A stretch of DNA of 64,000 nucleotides, taken from Chamaea fasciata (taxonomy: Eukaryota > Chordata > Aves > Passeriformes > Sylviidae). Location: positions 44,409,744-44,473,743 of the forward strand of contig JARCOQ010000002.1 in the NCBI GenBank assembly GCA_029207755.1, read 5' to 3'. A program made the position numbers and the translations under genes. Shown one piece after another: positions 49,801-60,620 of the stretch. The stretch's first letter is position 1, and every line of letters starts with the position of its first letter. The notes beneath the pieces are model-generated. The model saw nothing but the letters and a program-made list of their open reading frames with translations, was not told where the DNA came from and did no database searches.

Positions 49801-50640
49801 CATGCAGCAACTGTTTCTTTTGTGGATCTACAGAACTAGAGTGATGTGACTCTGCTCTGAAGCTTCTGCATCCTGTCCTTCAAATTGCAAGAAGGACTGA
49901 TGGAGTCAAATAAAAGAGGGGTTGGCTCATGCGCTACTGGCGTGAGTCAGTTCCCTAAAGGTCCGTGTGGATTCAGGACACAGCTTTTCCCTGCTGCAGT
50001 TTCCCCGCTAGATATGGAAACTAGTCCCTCTCCCTCCTCTCGTGTTTAGTCACATTGGCAAGTGGGGGGATGCAGGAAAGCTGCACCAGTCAGATCTGGG
50101 CTGCTGGCTTTTGTGATGGGGAAGGCAAGGAGAGCCATCCCCTCCACCGCATGCCCATCGGGCAGGAGGACGTGCAGAGTCGATTATTTTTAATTAACCC
50201 CCTTGCAAAATTCTCCTTCTCTAGAGTTCTCTTTCCAGGCTGCACCAATGACCTTCCCGGACCCCGCTACCTCAGCGGTGCACATCATCATTCACACCAT
50301 GCAATCTCTTCCCCCAGCCCCCAAGATATTATGTTTCTCCTCCTTTTCTCCCTGCCTCTCTCTCTCCCCCCACCATTCCCAAAAGAGCCTGTCTTTCGGT
50401 TTTGTGCTCAATTCAAGGCGCTGCCGGAGCGTCCTCTCCCTCGTGCAAGGCTCCGCATCGTGCCCAGTCCTTGAGCTCTGCTCAAGAACACTTTTGCAAA
50501 TGCAGGAGACCCTCTGTCCCTTTGCTGATTCACACAGCTATTTTCGAAGGGCAAACCCACAATAACACCAATTCTGGGCATCATAAGAAGAAACAGAAAC
50601 CCTCTCTCCGTTCGCCGAGTCTCTCCCGACAGTTTTAAAT
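46870..50640. other. Intergenic DNA upstream of FGF9
   Basis: AT-rich with no supportable gene. It contains an A-run (49643-49659) and a long T-run (49745-49770) about 85 bp apart, and an A/C low-complexity tract at 48206-48240. From about 49900 the GC content rises toward the FGF9 promoter. Confidence 0.5.
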
Positions 50641-50650
50641 AACTTCATTT

Positions 50651-50688
50651 GGGGGGCGGGGGGGAGGGGGGGCGGGAGGGGTTGGGGG
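50651..50688 (+). promoter_or_regulatory. G-run cluster, potential G-quadruplex
   Basis: Thirty-eight bases containing six runs of three or more G separated by one or two bases, about 620 bp upstream of the FGF9 TATA box. It matches the G3+N1-7 pattern many times over. A second cluster is in intron 1 at 54531-54556. Confidence 0.7.
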
Positions 50689-50759
50689 CAAAGAGAACAT
50701 GTACTTCGCACCGCACCCCTATCTTCCCCCTTACCACCTCCTGCTCGCTTCTCCCTTCC

Positions 50760-51420
50760 CTCCACCGCGCTCTTACAAACTGGGGCCGAGCGAGGAGCCT
50801 CGGGCGGCCCGCGGGGCGTCCCGGGCGGCGGCGCTACCCGCACCGGCAGCGGCATCCCCGACACTGCCCCCGGCAGCGCAGGGCAGAGCGGGAGGGCTGC
50901 GGACTGCCGGGGCCGGGGAGCCAGAGTGGAGAAGGCAAAAACTGCGGCGTGGGCGATAACGACCCCCACCAACCCGCCCCAGCTCCCGAACTTCCCGCGC
51001 CCCGCCTGTTTGCCCGCCGGAGCTGAGTTTGAACCCCGCTTGGGACAGCGGCAGCCCGGTTACCTGCGGCGGACCGGGCCGGGGCCGGGCTGCGGAGCGG
51101 TGCGGGGCGGGCTCGCCTCCGCCTCCCCTGCGGCGGGGCCGGGCCCCGGGCCGAGCTCGGGCTGGGCGGGCAGGGCTCTGCCCGCCCCGCTCCCCCCGCC
51201 AATGTCAGGGGGGACTCGGGCTATGCGGGCATCTCCTGAGGAGCCCGCTTCCCGCAGCGGGCGGGCGCGGTATATTTAGCATCGCGTAGCTTTATTCCTC
51301 CCCCAAAGTTTCGCCCACTTATTTATTTATTTGCCGGCGAGCGCCGCGCTGCCGCAGAGCAGCAAGAGCCGCTCCGCGCCGTGCCGAGCGCTGGAAGCGG
51401 CTCGGTATTGCAGCAGGTAG
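50760..51420 (+). promoter_or_regulatory. FGF9: FGF9 promoter CpG island with CCAAT and TATA boxes
   Basis: Dense CpG with multiple GC boxes (GGGCGGG-type at about 51104 and 51165). CCAAT lies at 51199-51203 and a TATA-like element TATATTTA at 51271-51278, in the canonical 70-bp arrangement. Transcription would start near 51300, giving a leader of about 1.04 kb before the FGF9 ATG. Combining a TATA box with a CpG island is usual for tightly controlled developmental genes. Confidence 0.7.
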
Positions 51421-51485
51421 GGCTGAGCGCTAGGACCTCGGAGAATCCTTCCAGCAGCAATCAGGACTACCTTAAACCCAGCCCA

Positions 51486-51708
51486 ATGCCTCTTCCTGCG
51501 CCACTCTGCGTGCTGGATGGAGATCCACAGTCAAGAGCTGCAGCTCAGTGCTGGAGTACAACATTTCACAGGGAGCCCTGCAGAAGCAACACCTGTTTCG
51601 AGCCAGCCAAGAAAGACACAAGCACTTGTATGTTGCTGCTTTGCTTGTGGATCGTCAATAATCCTAAACCAGTGGACATCTGCTGAGCCTCCTGAGAATT
51701 CTGGATAA
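51486..51708 (+). promoter_or_regulatory. FGF9: Upstream ORFs 1 and 2 in the FGF9 leader
   Basis: An ATG at 51486 opens 66 codons to a TGA at 51684. An overlapping ATG at 51517 in another frame opens 63 codons to a TAA at 51706. Both lie between the predicted start site and the FGF9 initiation codon and should lower its translation. From memory, upstream-ORF repression and internal initiation have been reported for the human FGF9 leader; whether these ORFs are the equivalents is unknown. Confidence 0.45.
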
Positions 51709-51826
51709 TAGATTTGGACGTCAAAAGTTTTTTTTTTTCCTTTTTCTTTTTTCCTTTTTTAAAATTTTTTTTGGATTTATCTCAGCCAACAACGTGAGAT
51801 TTCCCCCCTCCCCCTTTGCAGGATTC

Positions 51827-51919
51827 ATGCTGATGTATGCAGTCTGTTATAGAGTAAAAACAGCGCATGCCTTTCTGGAGTCAGAATCCATAAATCCTGA
51901 CGTAGCCTGTGCATCTTAA
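51827..51919 (+). promoter_or_regulatory. FGF9: Upstream ORF 3 in the FGF9 leader (30 codons)
   Basis: ATG CTG ATG TAT ... TAA gives a 30-residue peptide starting MLMYAVCYRVK and ending PDVACAS, in an AT-rich part of the leader that otherwise has few long frames. It ends 422 nt before the FGF9 ATG, leaving room for reinitiation. Confidence 0.4.
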
Positions 51920-52326
51920 AAAAAAAAAAAATCCCTATAACGCCTAGGTATTTAAGTTGCTATGGTCATTCTTATCTTAAACCAAATGGAGAAACTACGG
52001 ATTTTTTTCTTTATTACAGTTGGATGGGCTGAAGACCGTATTGCTTGCTAAGAGCTGGGGATATATGCATTTATATAGATATACACATCTATATGTTTAT
52101 AAATATGTCAGTGTGTGAGTATAAAGTGGTGGTTTCTTAGACTAACTGGTTTGACCTTGAACCTGTACCAGTCAAAACAGAATATTACTTTTATTTATGC
52201 ATTTAATGGATTGAAGAAAGAACATTTTCTCTGTAACTGCGCTAGGGAGGGGAGAGGAGTGGAATATACCTAATCTTATATCTCCTGGGTTTGGCACCAT
52301 CATTATTGTTTATTCTCATTCTCTAA

Positions 52327-52632
<306 letters not shown>

Positions 52633-53578
52633 TAACCCTTTAGTGGTCATGTGATGAAATAATGGGGCAGAACTGCGGGCGGAGGGACGGTGGGGGGTGC
52701 GAGGCGGGCGGGAAGGGGGGTTTGTGTTGATGGCTGATCCGCCGAGGGGAGAAATGAATGTGTCCGGGGGTGCAGATGTACACGAGCGGCAGCACCGCGG
52801 CGGAGCAGGAGCCCTCACCGAAGTCGCCGGGTGTTCGGTAGCGATGTTTGCATAGCCCCAAGTTCTGCTTAAGAGCAGACGCGTACTGGGAGGTGGTGGT
52901 GGCGGTGGTGGAATTTTTGCTCGGGACGTTTCTGCTGAATGATTTGATTTCGCGAGTTTAAAGGGTTTTTAATCATTAACCACCACAATTTAAAATTCAC
53001 CGAGTTTCCTGGAGGGAGTGGCTCTCGTCCTATACGCAAATTGACGAGGGCTTTTCTTTCGTTTTCTCTGCCGATTACCTGCCCTAGTAACTGCCCGAAT
53101 TGCACACCCTGCCTGCTTCGCTGCTCGGCGAGGATTTACCGGCAGCGCATGCCGACCCGCAGCCGGGCTCTGCGCCCGCCCGAGCCCGCAGCCGTGCGGC
53201 AGCGCCGGTGACAGGCGCCCCGGGAAAGAGGGAGCGCAGGTGGGGTCCGGAGCCAGCCGGGAATCCTGCGCCAAAACCTGCCTTTCTCGAGCTGTGTGGC
53301 GTGTCAGGCTGGCAGCGAATTTGAAAAGAGCGTTCCCTGGGTTTCCTTTCCAGGGGACGCTATTTGTGACTCAGCAGCGAGGGCTGGAGGGCTGCTGGCC
53401 CCGGCCGCTCCGGAGAGCCTGTGCATGCACACACGCACACATGCACATGCACACGCGAGTCCAATGGGCCTGGAGCTTCTCGGCTGCTAGGGAGACTGTT
53501 AAAGGCCCGGCAGATTGAATGTATGAAAGTGACTAAAACAGCCTGGCTGAGCTGATTCTTTGGGGTGTTTTTTTTTGT

Positions 53579-53580
<2 letters not shown>

Positions 53581-53614
<34 letters not shown>
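53581..53614. repeat. 34-bp T homopolymer
   Basis: Thirty-four uninterrupted T, preceded by a 9-T run and GTGG. It lies in FGF9 intron 1, about 960 bp after exon 1. There is no adjacent retroelement body that I recognise. Confidence 0.95.
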
Positions 53615-53618
<4 letters not shown>

Positions 53619-54530
53619 GAGGGGTGCGGAAAATATGCCAGGTTAGCTCGCCACGCTCCCAGCTGTTGGAAGGAGTTAACTTGTGAGTGAACCAACCTGA
53701 CAGCACTTAAATTCGGTCGTAAAAACCAAGTCCTGTGTTGATTTTTTTTCTCTCTTTGTATTTTAATGCCAGATGTTGAATGATGTCTAAGCTGTATTTT
53801 ATTGCTTTGTGAAGCTATTTAGATAATGCCGGTGTTGTAGGAGATGATCTCCAAAGGGCTCATGAGGGAAGCGGAGAGGGAGGGACGGGGGAGGAGAGGA
53901 CTGAGGCTCTCGCGTGGTCGCAGGTTCATCCTCCATCCCCCTCCATCCGCTGCTCCCTGACACTCTCACGCTGCTTACAGGCTCTTCCTCCCTCCCACGC
54001 CGCCCGCCCGGGGTCTACGGGGCTGGTAGCAGGGTGGGGGTAGCGTCGCGGCTCTCCCGGGGGCGCAACATCCAGGCTTGCTGGCGAGAAAAAGTGCGGA
54101 AAGTGTTTAAGGCAGACGCGCAGTGAGGGGAATGGGGCGGGCGGGTGGGTGTGGGGTGTGTTGCAGCTAGGCGTTTTCCTTGGCACGGGCGGACGCCGCG
54201 CGTAGCTGCTGAGCCACCGTCGCAGGTTCCCCTTGCCCGCTGCGGTGCGGGAGCAGGGCGGCGGGGGCGGCGCGGAGCGGGGCCGCAGCAGGTGTAGGGC
54301 GCTGCGCGCACCGGCAGCCGGGGCGGCGGGGGGCCGGCGGCCCACGGGGCCCCGCCGCCCCCGGAGGAGGGCCGCCAGCTGTTCCCTTCGCGAGGCGGCG
54401 GTGACCACATTATTCGTGGCATCTATTTTTAAAAATGGCTTTCCAGCCGCAGTTGTAGGAAGCTGACAATTCCGAGGGGCAGTTCTTCCACCTCTTGCAG
54501 CGCCTTAGCTTTAAATAGATTGATTTTTTT

Positions 54531-54556
54531 GGCGGGGGGGGCGGGGTGGGGGGTGG
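54531..54556 (+). promoter_or_regulatory. FGF9: Intronic G-quadruplex-like cluster
   Basis: GGCGGGGGGGGCGGGGTGGG continues into GGGTGG, on the coding strand of FGF9 intron 1, so it would be present in the pre-mRNA. Confidence 0.6.
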
Positions 54557-55489
54557 TCCTTGTCGGTTTGATCTCCCTCTTCCCCCCACCAGGACGCGTC
54601 TCGGTGATAACTCTTCTCCCCACGCAGCGCGCCGGTGATGCTCGCTCCGGGGTTGGGAAGACCGGGCACGGCAAACCTGTGGGATGCCTTGGGGCTTCCG
54701 GCTTCTTTGAGGGAGGGAAGGGGATCTCGGTACTTTTGCATCGGTGCCGTGACATTGCCGTTGTGTTTGCCGGAAGGTCACAGAATAGCTGATGCTATTT
54801 GAGTTTCGGTGATTGTAAAGTCTTCTGATGATCCTGGGGAGGTCTGCATCCCAACTCGGGAGCTGCCCTGCGGAGAGCGGGCTCACATGGTCTCCTGCGA
54901 GCGTGTGCGGGAAACCTGGTGCGCGTGTGTGGATGCGGGGGTACGCGTCAGAAGGAAGTTTTTCTCCAGGAATAAGGAGGACAAAGAGAAAACCCCGGGG
55001 GTTGCGCGTAAACTCCTCTCTGAGCTCTGCCCTGTGGGAATCCCCCTCCCCGCACACACCTCTGGAGAGACATCAGATAAGAGTAATTCTTTTGTGATGC
55101 TATGTTGGATGTGTGCCTATTGCGTACAATAAACCGAGCCATATTGTGTGTCTATACTCGCCCGGTTCTGGGAGCCCTGGCATTTCGCAATTCCTGCAGC
55201 AAGATGTCCATCTCTAAAAGAAAAGCTCCCCGGGAGAACCCGGCTGGGTCCCCCGCGTAATGTGATCTCAGGTGATCAAAGCCTTATCTCTCCCGGGTCA
55301 CAAAAGAATTTTTTTTTTTTTTGATGCAGTCTCCTTTAGTGTAGGGCATTGGCTAGACAGTGGAGTCATTGTAAATTCAGGAACTCTGTAACAACGGAGA
55401 GGCGTGCCTCTGTGCGTCAGCACAAGTACTGCATGCACAGCATTAAAAAAATAGGAGCATGCAGGAAAAGGATAAAAAAAAAAGCTTGT

Positions 55490-56240
55490 CAGCAGGTGAC
55501 CTCCGCTCCCCGGGACCTGCTGCTACAAGGAACCGCTGCGTTCATCATCTGCGGGAGCCGCGCAGCCGCCCGCCCTCCCGCCTCCCCGGCCCGCCCTGCC
55601 CGCTCCGGCGCTGGGCTGGCGGGGCGGGCTCAGCGCCGGGAGAGCGCGGGGGCGGCTCCGGCCAGGGGTCCCTGCGGCTGCCCGCCCCTCTGCTGCTGGA
55701 TGCGGGTGGGCGGGCCGGCCCCCCGCCCCGTGCTGTCTCTGGGGAGAGCCGGCAGACCGGGGCGGGGCGGGGGGAAGGTGATGCGTGCGGGGAAGGCTCT
55801 GGCCCCCGGGACTGGGCATCGTGGGCCAGGTTTTAGGGGGAGGGAAAGGCGCCGAGCAGGCCCGACAGTCTCCTCCGCTACTGAGCGTTGCAGAGGGGAG
55901 GGGATGGGGGGGCGGGCAAGGGCGCTGTGAAAGCCTGAAACTGAAGCAGGGCCCCGCTGCCTGGGGGTGCTGCGTCTGTCTGCGCTCCCGTCTTTTAATT
56001 GGCATCCTGTGGGGGAGCGGGCGGGGTGGTGACAGCTGCGACAGGCGGGGCGCATCCCGGCGGAGCGCTGAGCCCCGCGTGGCCCCGGCAGCCCCGCACC
56101 GCAGCCTCGGCCGGCGGGCGGGAGGCCGAGAGGGAGGCGCCGGGGGAGGGGGGCGCCGGGGAAGCCCCCTTCCCTCGCTCCATCCCTGGGCTGACCTCCC
56201 GGCGCCTTCTTAGCCACGAAGGGCTCCGCTTCCCTCGCCC
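55490..56240. promoter_or_regulatory. FGF9: Intronic CpG island of FGF9
   Basis: Very dense CpG about 3-3.6 kb downstream of the FGF9 start codon. It may be an alternative promoter, an antisense-transcript promoter or a Polycomb-type developmental island. No TATA box or recognisable exon was found. Confidence 0.5.
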
Positions 56241-57553
56241 CGCTGCTCTCCGCTAAACTGCTCCAATCAATTGATACAAAGAAAGCCAACGTGTAGCTAG
56301 AGGCAAAAATGGGCAAAGGACAAACCGGCGACAACGTAAAACTGTGCAGTTGCAGAGGTGTTCGTTGCCTAAAAAGCAAGGAAAATGCTTCTGTAGCCCT
56401 GGTCTTCAGCAGTGCTAAGATAGATGAAAGTTGAAAGTGAACAGCACACCTCCTCTCACCTGTGAGTGTGTCAGGAGAGCAGGACCAGCATTTATGCCAG
56501 GCTGGTGTCCTGCACCATTCAGCATGGTCTGAGTTGGATCCTGTAGAATAAAGTTTGTGAAGGGCGGATGTGGACATGTAAGGAATAAATAGCTTCCTTG
56601 AAACTTTCTTTCTATCCTTGTGAAGGAATGGGTCTTTGCATTGAAGTAGTTTCATTAAAGAAAATGCTCAGTGAGAAGAGATTCAGCACCACATGTACTG
56701 AGTTATTTTCTCTCTACTTCCCTTTCACATTTTTAGCTATAAATAGGGCCCTAGCTTTCAAAGTTTGGAGTTGCCCTGATTTTCATTTGATACAGCCTCA
56801 TTTTGAAGAGGATTATCTATTTTAATATCTAGTTCAGGTCCTAGGTACTATCTGTATATTATAGAAACTATACAGTGAAAATATGCACAGAACAGTGGGA
56901 CAAATGTAATCCTTAAACTGACAAGACTTCTGTAAGACTGTATGCTTGGTCCCAGATAATCTCTTGAAGGACTTAATATGGCACATAAAACTTGCTGTGA
57001 GTAGACTTTTGAGTGTTTCAAATGAAGAAGTCTCTGTTCTGATCTCAAATATGTGGATGCTCTTTGCCAAGTACCTTCAATTAATTTTCTGCACTTAAGA
57101 TAGGATGTGACAGTGCCTTTTTTGTTCTTTTGATGCACTAAGCAGCATGCATCCAAGTATTTGAAATGATGACAGAAATTAAAGGCTACATTTTAACTGA
57201 TATGAAAAATGCCAGACTCACTAACTTAGCTATAGTAGTGTCTAATATACACTTAACATAAGATTTAACCTCAGTTAAAATTTCTTGGTAACATGTATCA
57301 AGTAATTTAATATTTTGGTAAAAGCTTTAGAGAAAAAAAACCTTACTAAGAAATCTGAAAGTATTGCATGTCCAGATATAATGGGAATCTTAAAATTGTT
57401 TCAATGGATCAATTGTATCTGGGACATTACATATACCAGATAAACAGCGTGCTGCCACTTTATATTACTTAAATAATTACAAAATTGCAAAATATTTCTC
57501 TCCAGTATTTTTTATTTGAGCATGTGTAGAGAATAATTTAAAATGCCCAGGTC

Positions 57554-57583
57554 TTTTGATAACCCAAAAAAGGGTTATCAAAA
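57554..57583. repeat. Perfect 12-bp inverted repeat (hairpin)
   Basis: TTTTGATAACCC, six A, then GGGTTATCAAAA. The arms are perfectly complementary. Each arm contains a GATA/TATC core. A second hairpin (7-bp stem TACTCCC/GGGAGTA, 5-nt loop) is at 57637-57655. Confidence 0.9.
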
Positions 57584-58745
57584 CAATAATACTGATGGTG
57601 TTTGTAGTGCTGAATAATATATAAGGTAATGATCAATACTCCCTTATTGGGAGTACTTTTCATCTTTACATTAGCTTGTCTATAAATTTTCCCTGTTGGC
57701 TTCAACTTGTGCTATATTAGATCTATGTGATTCATGCCTGCTATTGATTAGTGCGCAACTATTTTATGGGAGATGCCAAATTAATTGTTAAAAAAAAGCC
57801 ACGAAAGTGCTTTTTTATTGGCCACACGAGGCTCAACACACAATATACTGCTATTTCATTATTTCATGTACATATAATTTCCAATAAGCTTTAAAAAGTA
57901 GTTATGCAGTGTGCTTAAACATGAGAAACCACATACTGAAAATGCTACTCTGTGCAGGACACAGTTTATTTTGTGACTGAGAAAGTAGCGTAACACAGCA
58001 GCATGCTTCTGAATGTTGCTGGATAACTTCCTGTGAGATCATTACAGTCTTAGACAAGCACTCCCAAGTAGGAAGAAATTTCCATTTTTCTGCAAGGTAT
58101 TCTTATTTCTAAGTGAACAAACGTCTGTGTAAGCTTGCTGTTATGTGCATGGGAAAACTTAATCATGTACTCACTATTACACTTAGGTGTAGGATGTTTT
58201 AATGTCTGAATTTTAGATGAGTAAATAATAACACATCAGAGAGAATGGTTGCTATCTAAACAGAAATGCATGACACTGGACTATACTAAGGATTTTCATT
58301 TTCCAAGCCTCTGGAAGATCATACTGTGAGTAAATCTTTCCCTGTATTCCTGATTCATTGATGTCTGAAAGGAGACCTTTTTGTTTCCATGTGCAACATT
58401 GCTTTATTTCACAATTTTGATTAAAATGTATTTTTTCAGAATTTATTTTGCAAGACAAGTTTCATAGGTTCCTCAATTCTGCTAATTTTGGCAATCTAAA
58501 AACTTTTTTTTTTCTCTGAATGTATTATCTGTTGTGCAAATCAGTATAACTGAGCTTAAGATATGTGTTTAGGAATGATGAGAAAGATTGAGAGAAATCT
58601 TTTAATTTGATACATTAATGCTGTCTGCAATCCTTCATTCTAACAAAGACCCAAACTAGTTGAAGTATTGTATGTTAATTTTGTCCTCATCTTCTTCCAA
58701 ACAACTCAGAAAATGGGGGAAATAGCCTTGAAAATAGGTGCTTGA

Positions 58746-58949
<204 letters not shown>

Positions 58950-59049
58950 TAGCCTTGGGCAGTTATGGTCCTTGCATTCTGTGGGGGAAATACTTGCTAG
59001 CTCCTACAAGCTCCCATTGCACTGTCTGTGCTGTATGAGCACTCTGAAT

Positions 59050-60620
59050 ACCTTGCAATCTAATTCAAAACAAGACCCTGTGGGTGACATGATGAATGTG
59101 GGAGAGGGAAAAGGTGACAATATCAGGAATGAGTAATAATGCAGATGAATGGCAATTTAGATACAAACAATAGAGACTGATGGCCAGAGGTGGTCACCGA
59201 AGGCTAAGGGATGTACTATGAGATTTGTAAATGTCTCCTGTCAGTAGAAACCTAAATCAAGATAAGGTGGATTCCTTTTGTGTGTAGGCAGGGAGTTTTC
59301 TAGGAACTGACAAAATAAAGTAGAGGGGGAGGGAAAGCATGGCATATGTAGATGAGAGAATGAGAAACAGGAGTATGACAGAAGTTATAAAAAGTATAGG
59401 AATGAGGGCAAGAGGCTTGGTGGTCTTGTCCTGAAAGTTTCGCTGGTGCTCCCTGAGGGATGGCAGCAGGAGTGAGTAACAGGTGTGAGGGAGGAGTAAA
59501 ACTTGGTATTTCAGATGTGGGAGTTTGCCAGCCTACCTGCAGCTGATGGATGACTCTTCCTGGCAACATGGGCTGTCTTCCAGCAGAGCAGAGGGAGAGA
59601 GAGTGTGTGTCGGTATGACATGGCTCTTACCTAGGAGTATTTGAGGCATTTGATGTACGATGGGCCTCATACCCTGGGTAGATTGTAGGCATGTTCATCT
59701 GAAATTTTCAAGATAACTCCCCAGATGGTAGAATGCAACCTCTTCTAGCAGTAAAATATCAACCTCCACAGCTTACAAGGACTAGAGAAGCAGTTGTACT
59801 TGAGGAAGAGAGTGGCACGATTGAAGGGTAAGCAAATATCTGAATTGAAGTGAAACTGTACATTCACAGGGGTTCATTAGAAGCAGAGGAGAATGATACA
59901 GTGGTCCATTGATAGTGTAAATGTTGCAGAGAAACACTCAAAAAGAAGTTAAAGTGATAGAGAAGGGCTTGAATGTAGCTGAAGATACCTGTGTCACAGG
60001 GGAGTAGCAGTAACAGGGAAAAAATGTCAGTGAGAGTAGGAGAAAATACGAGAAGACAGTGGTGAGTGGACAGGTGAAAACAGAAAGGGTAGGAGGGAAG
60101 ATCAGCTTCCATGCATAGTATCCATGTAGGAGTGTGAGCAAGTGAAACGAGGGAAGACCAGCAGAAGTGTTTCCATAAGGATGTCCAGGTACACTGGTCT
60201 CTTTCTGGTGAAATTTTGTGTGAAAGAGATGAAGAGGATTATCTTCTGAGCAAAGAGCAAGCTAGGTGAGGAAACTGGAAGATACAGGTAATGACAGCAT
60301 ATGTGGGAGGCAGAAAAAGAAGTGGTAAAATGAGGGGCAAGGGGATGGAGGATGAATGGACATGGGAGAAGGGAAGATGCAGAGTTGGTGAGGGCCAGTG
60401 AGTGGGAAAGGCCAGAGAAAAGGGATATAGCATAAAGGTCAATATGGTGGATGTAAAGCTTGGAAGGATGGAGAGGGAGTGAGAAAAGGAATGGATGCAA
60501 TGACAGATGTAAACCAGTTGCCTGTGAGGAGTAAGTTGTCCTAAGTCACAATCCTTGTGCAGCTGATGAATGTGATAAAGAACTAGCAAAGTATATGAGT
60601 ATGTCAGGTTGAGTTAGGCA
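59050..60620 (+). repeat. Long purine-biased tract
   Basis: Over about 1.5 kb the plus strand is rich in A and G with little C. My hand count for 60301-60420 is 97 purines of 120. Short motifs such as GGAGG, GAGAAG and GGATG recur without a clean period. The pyrimidine-rich complement yields long open frames full of Ser, Leu, Pro and Phe at 59864-60589, which are compositional. Confidence 0.6.

Noticed and set aside
55630..56655. 341-codon minus-strand open frame in FGF9 intron 1
   Set aside because: It spans a CpG-rich island where stops are rare. The peptide has no domain, and its two halves differ sharply in composition. Overlapping frames are also open.
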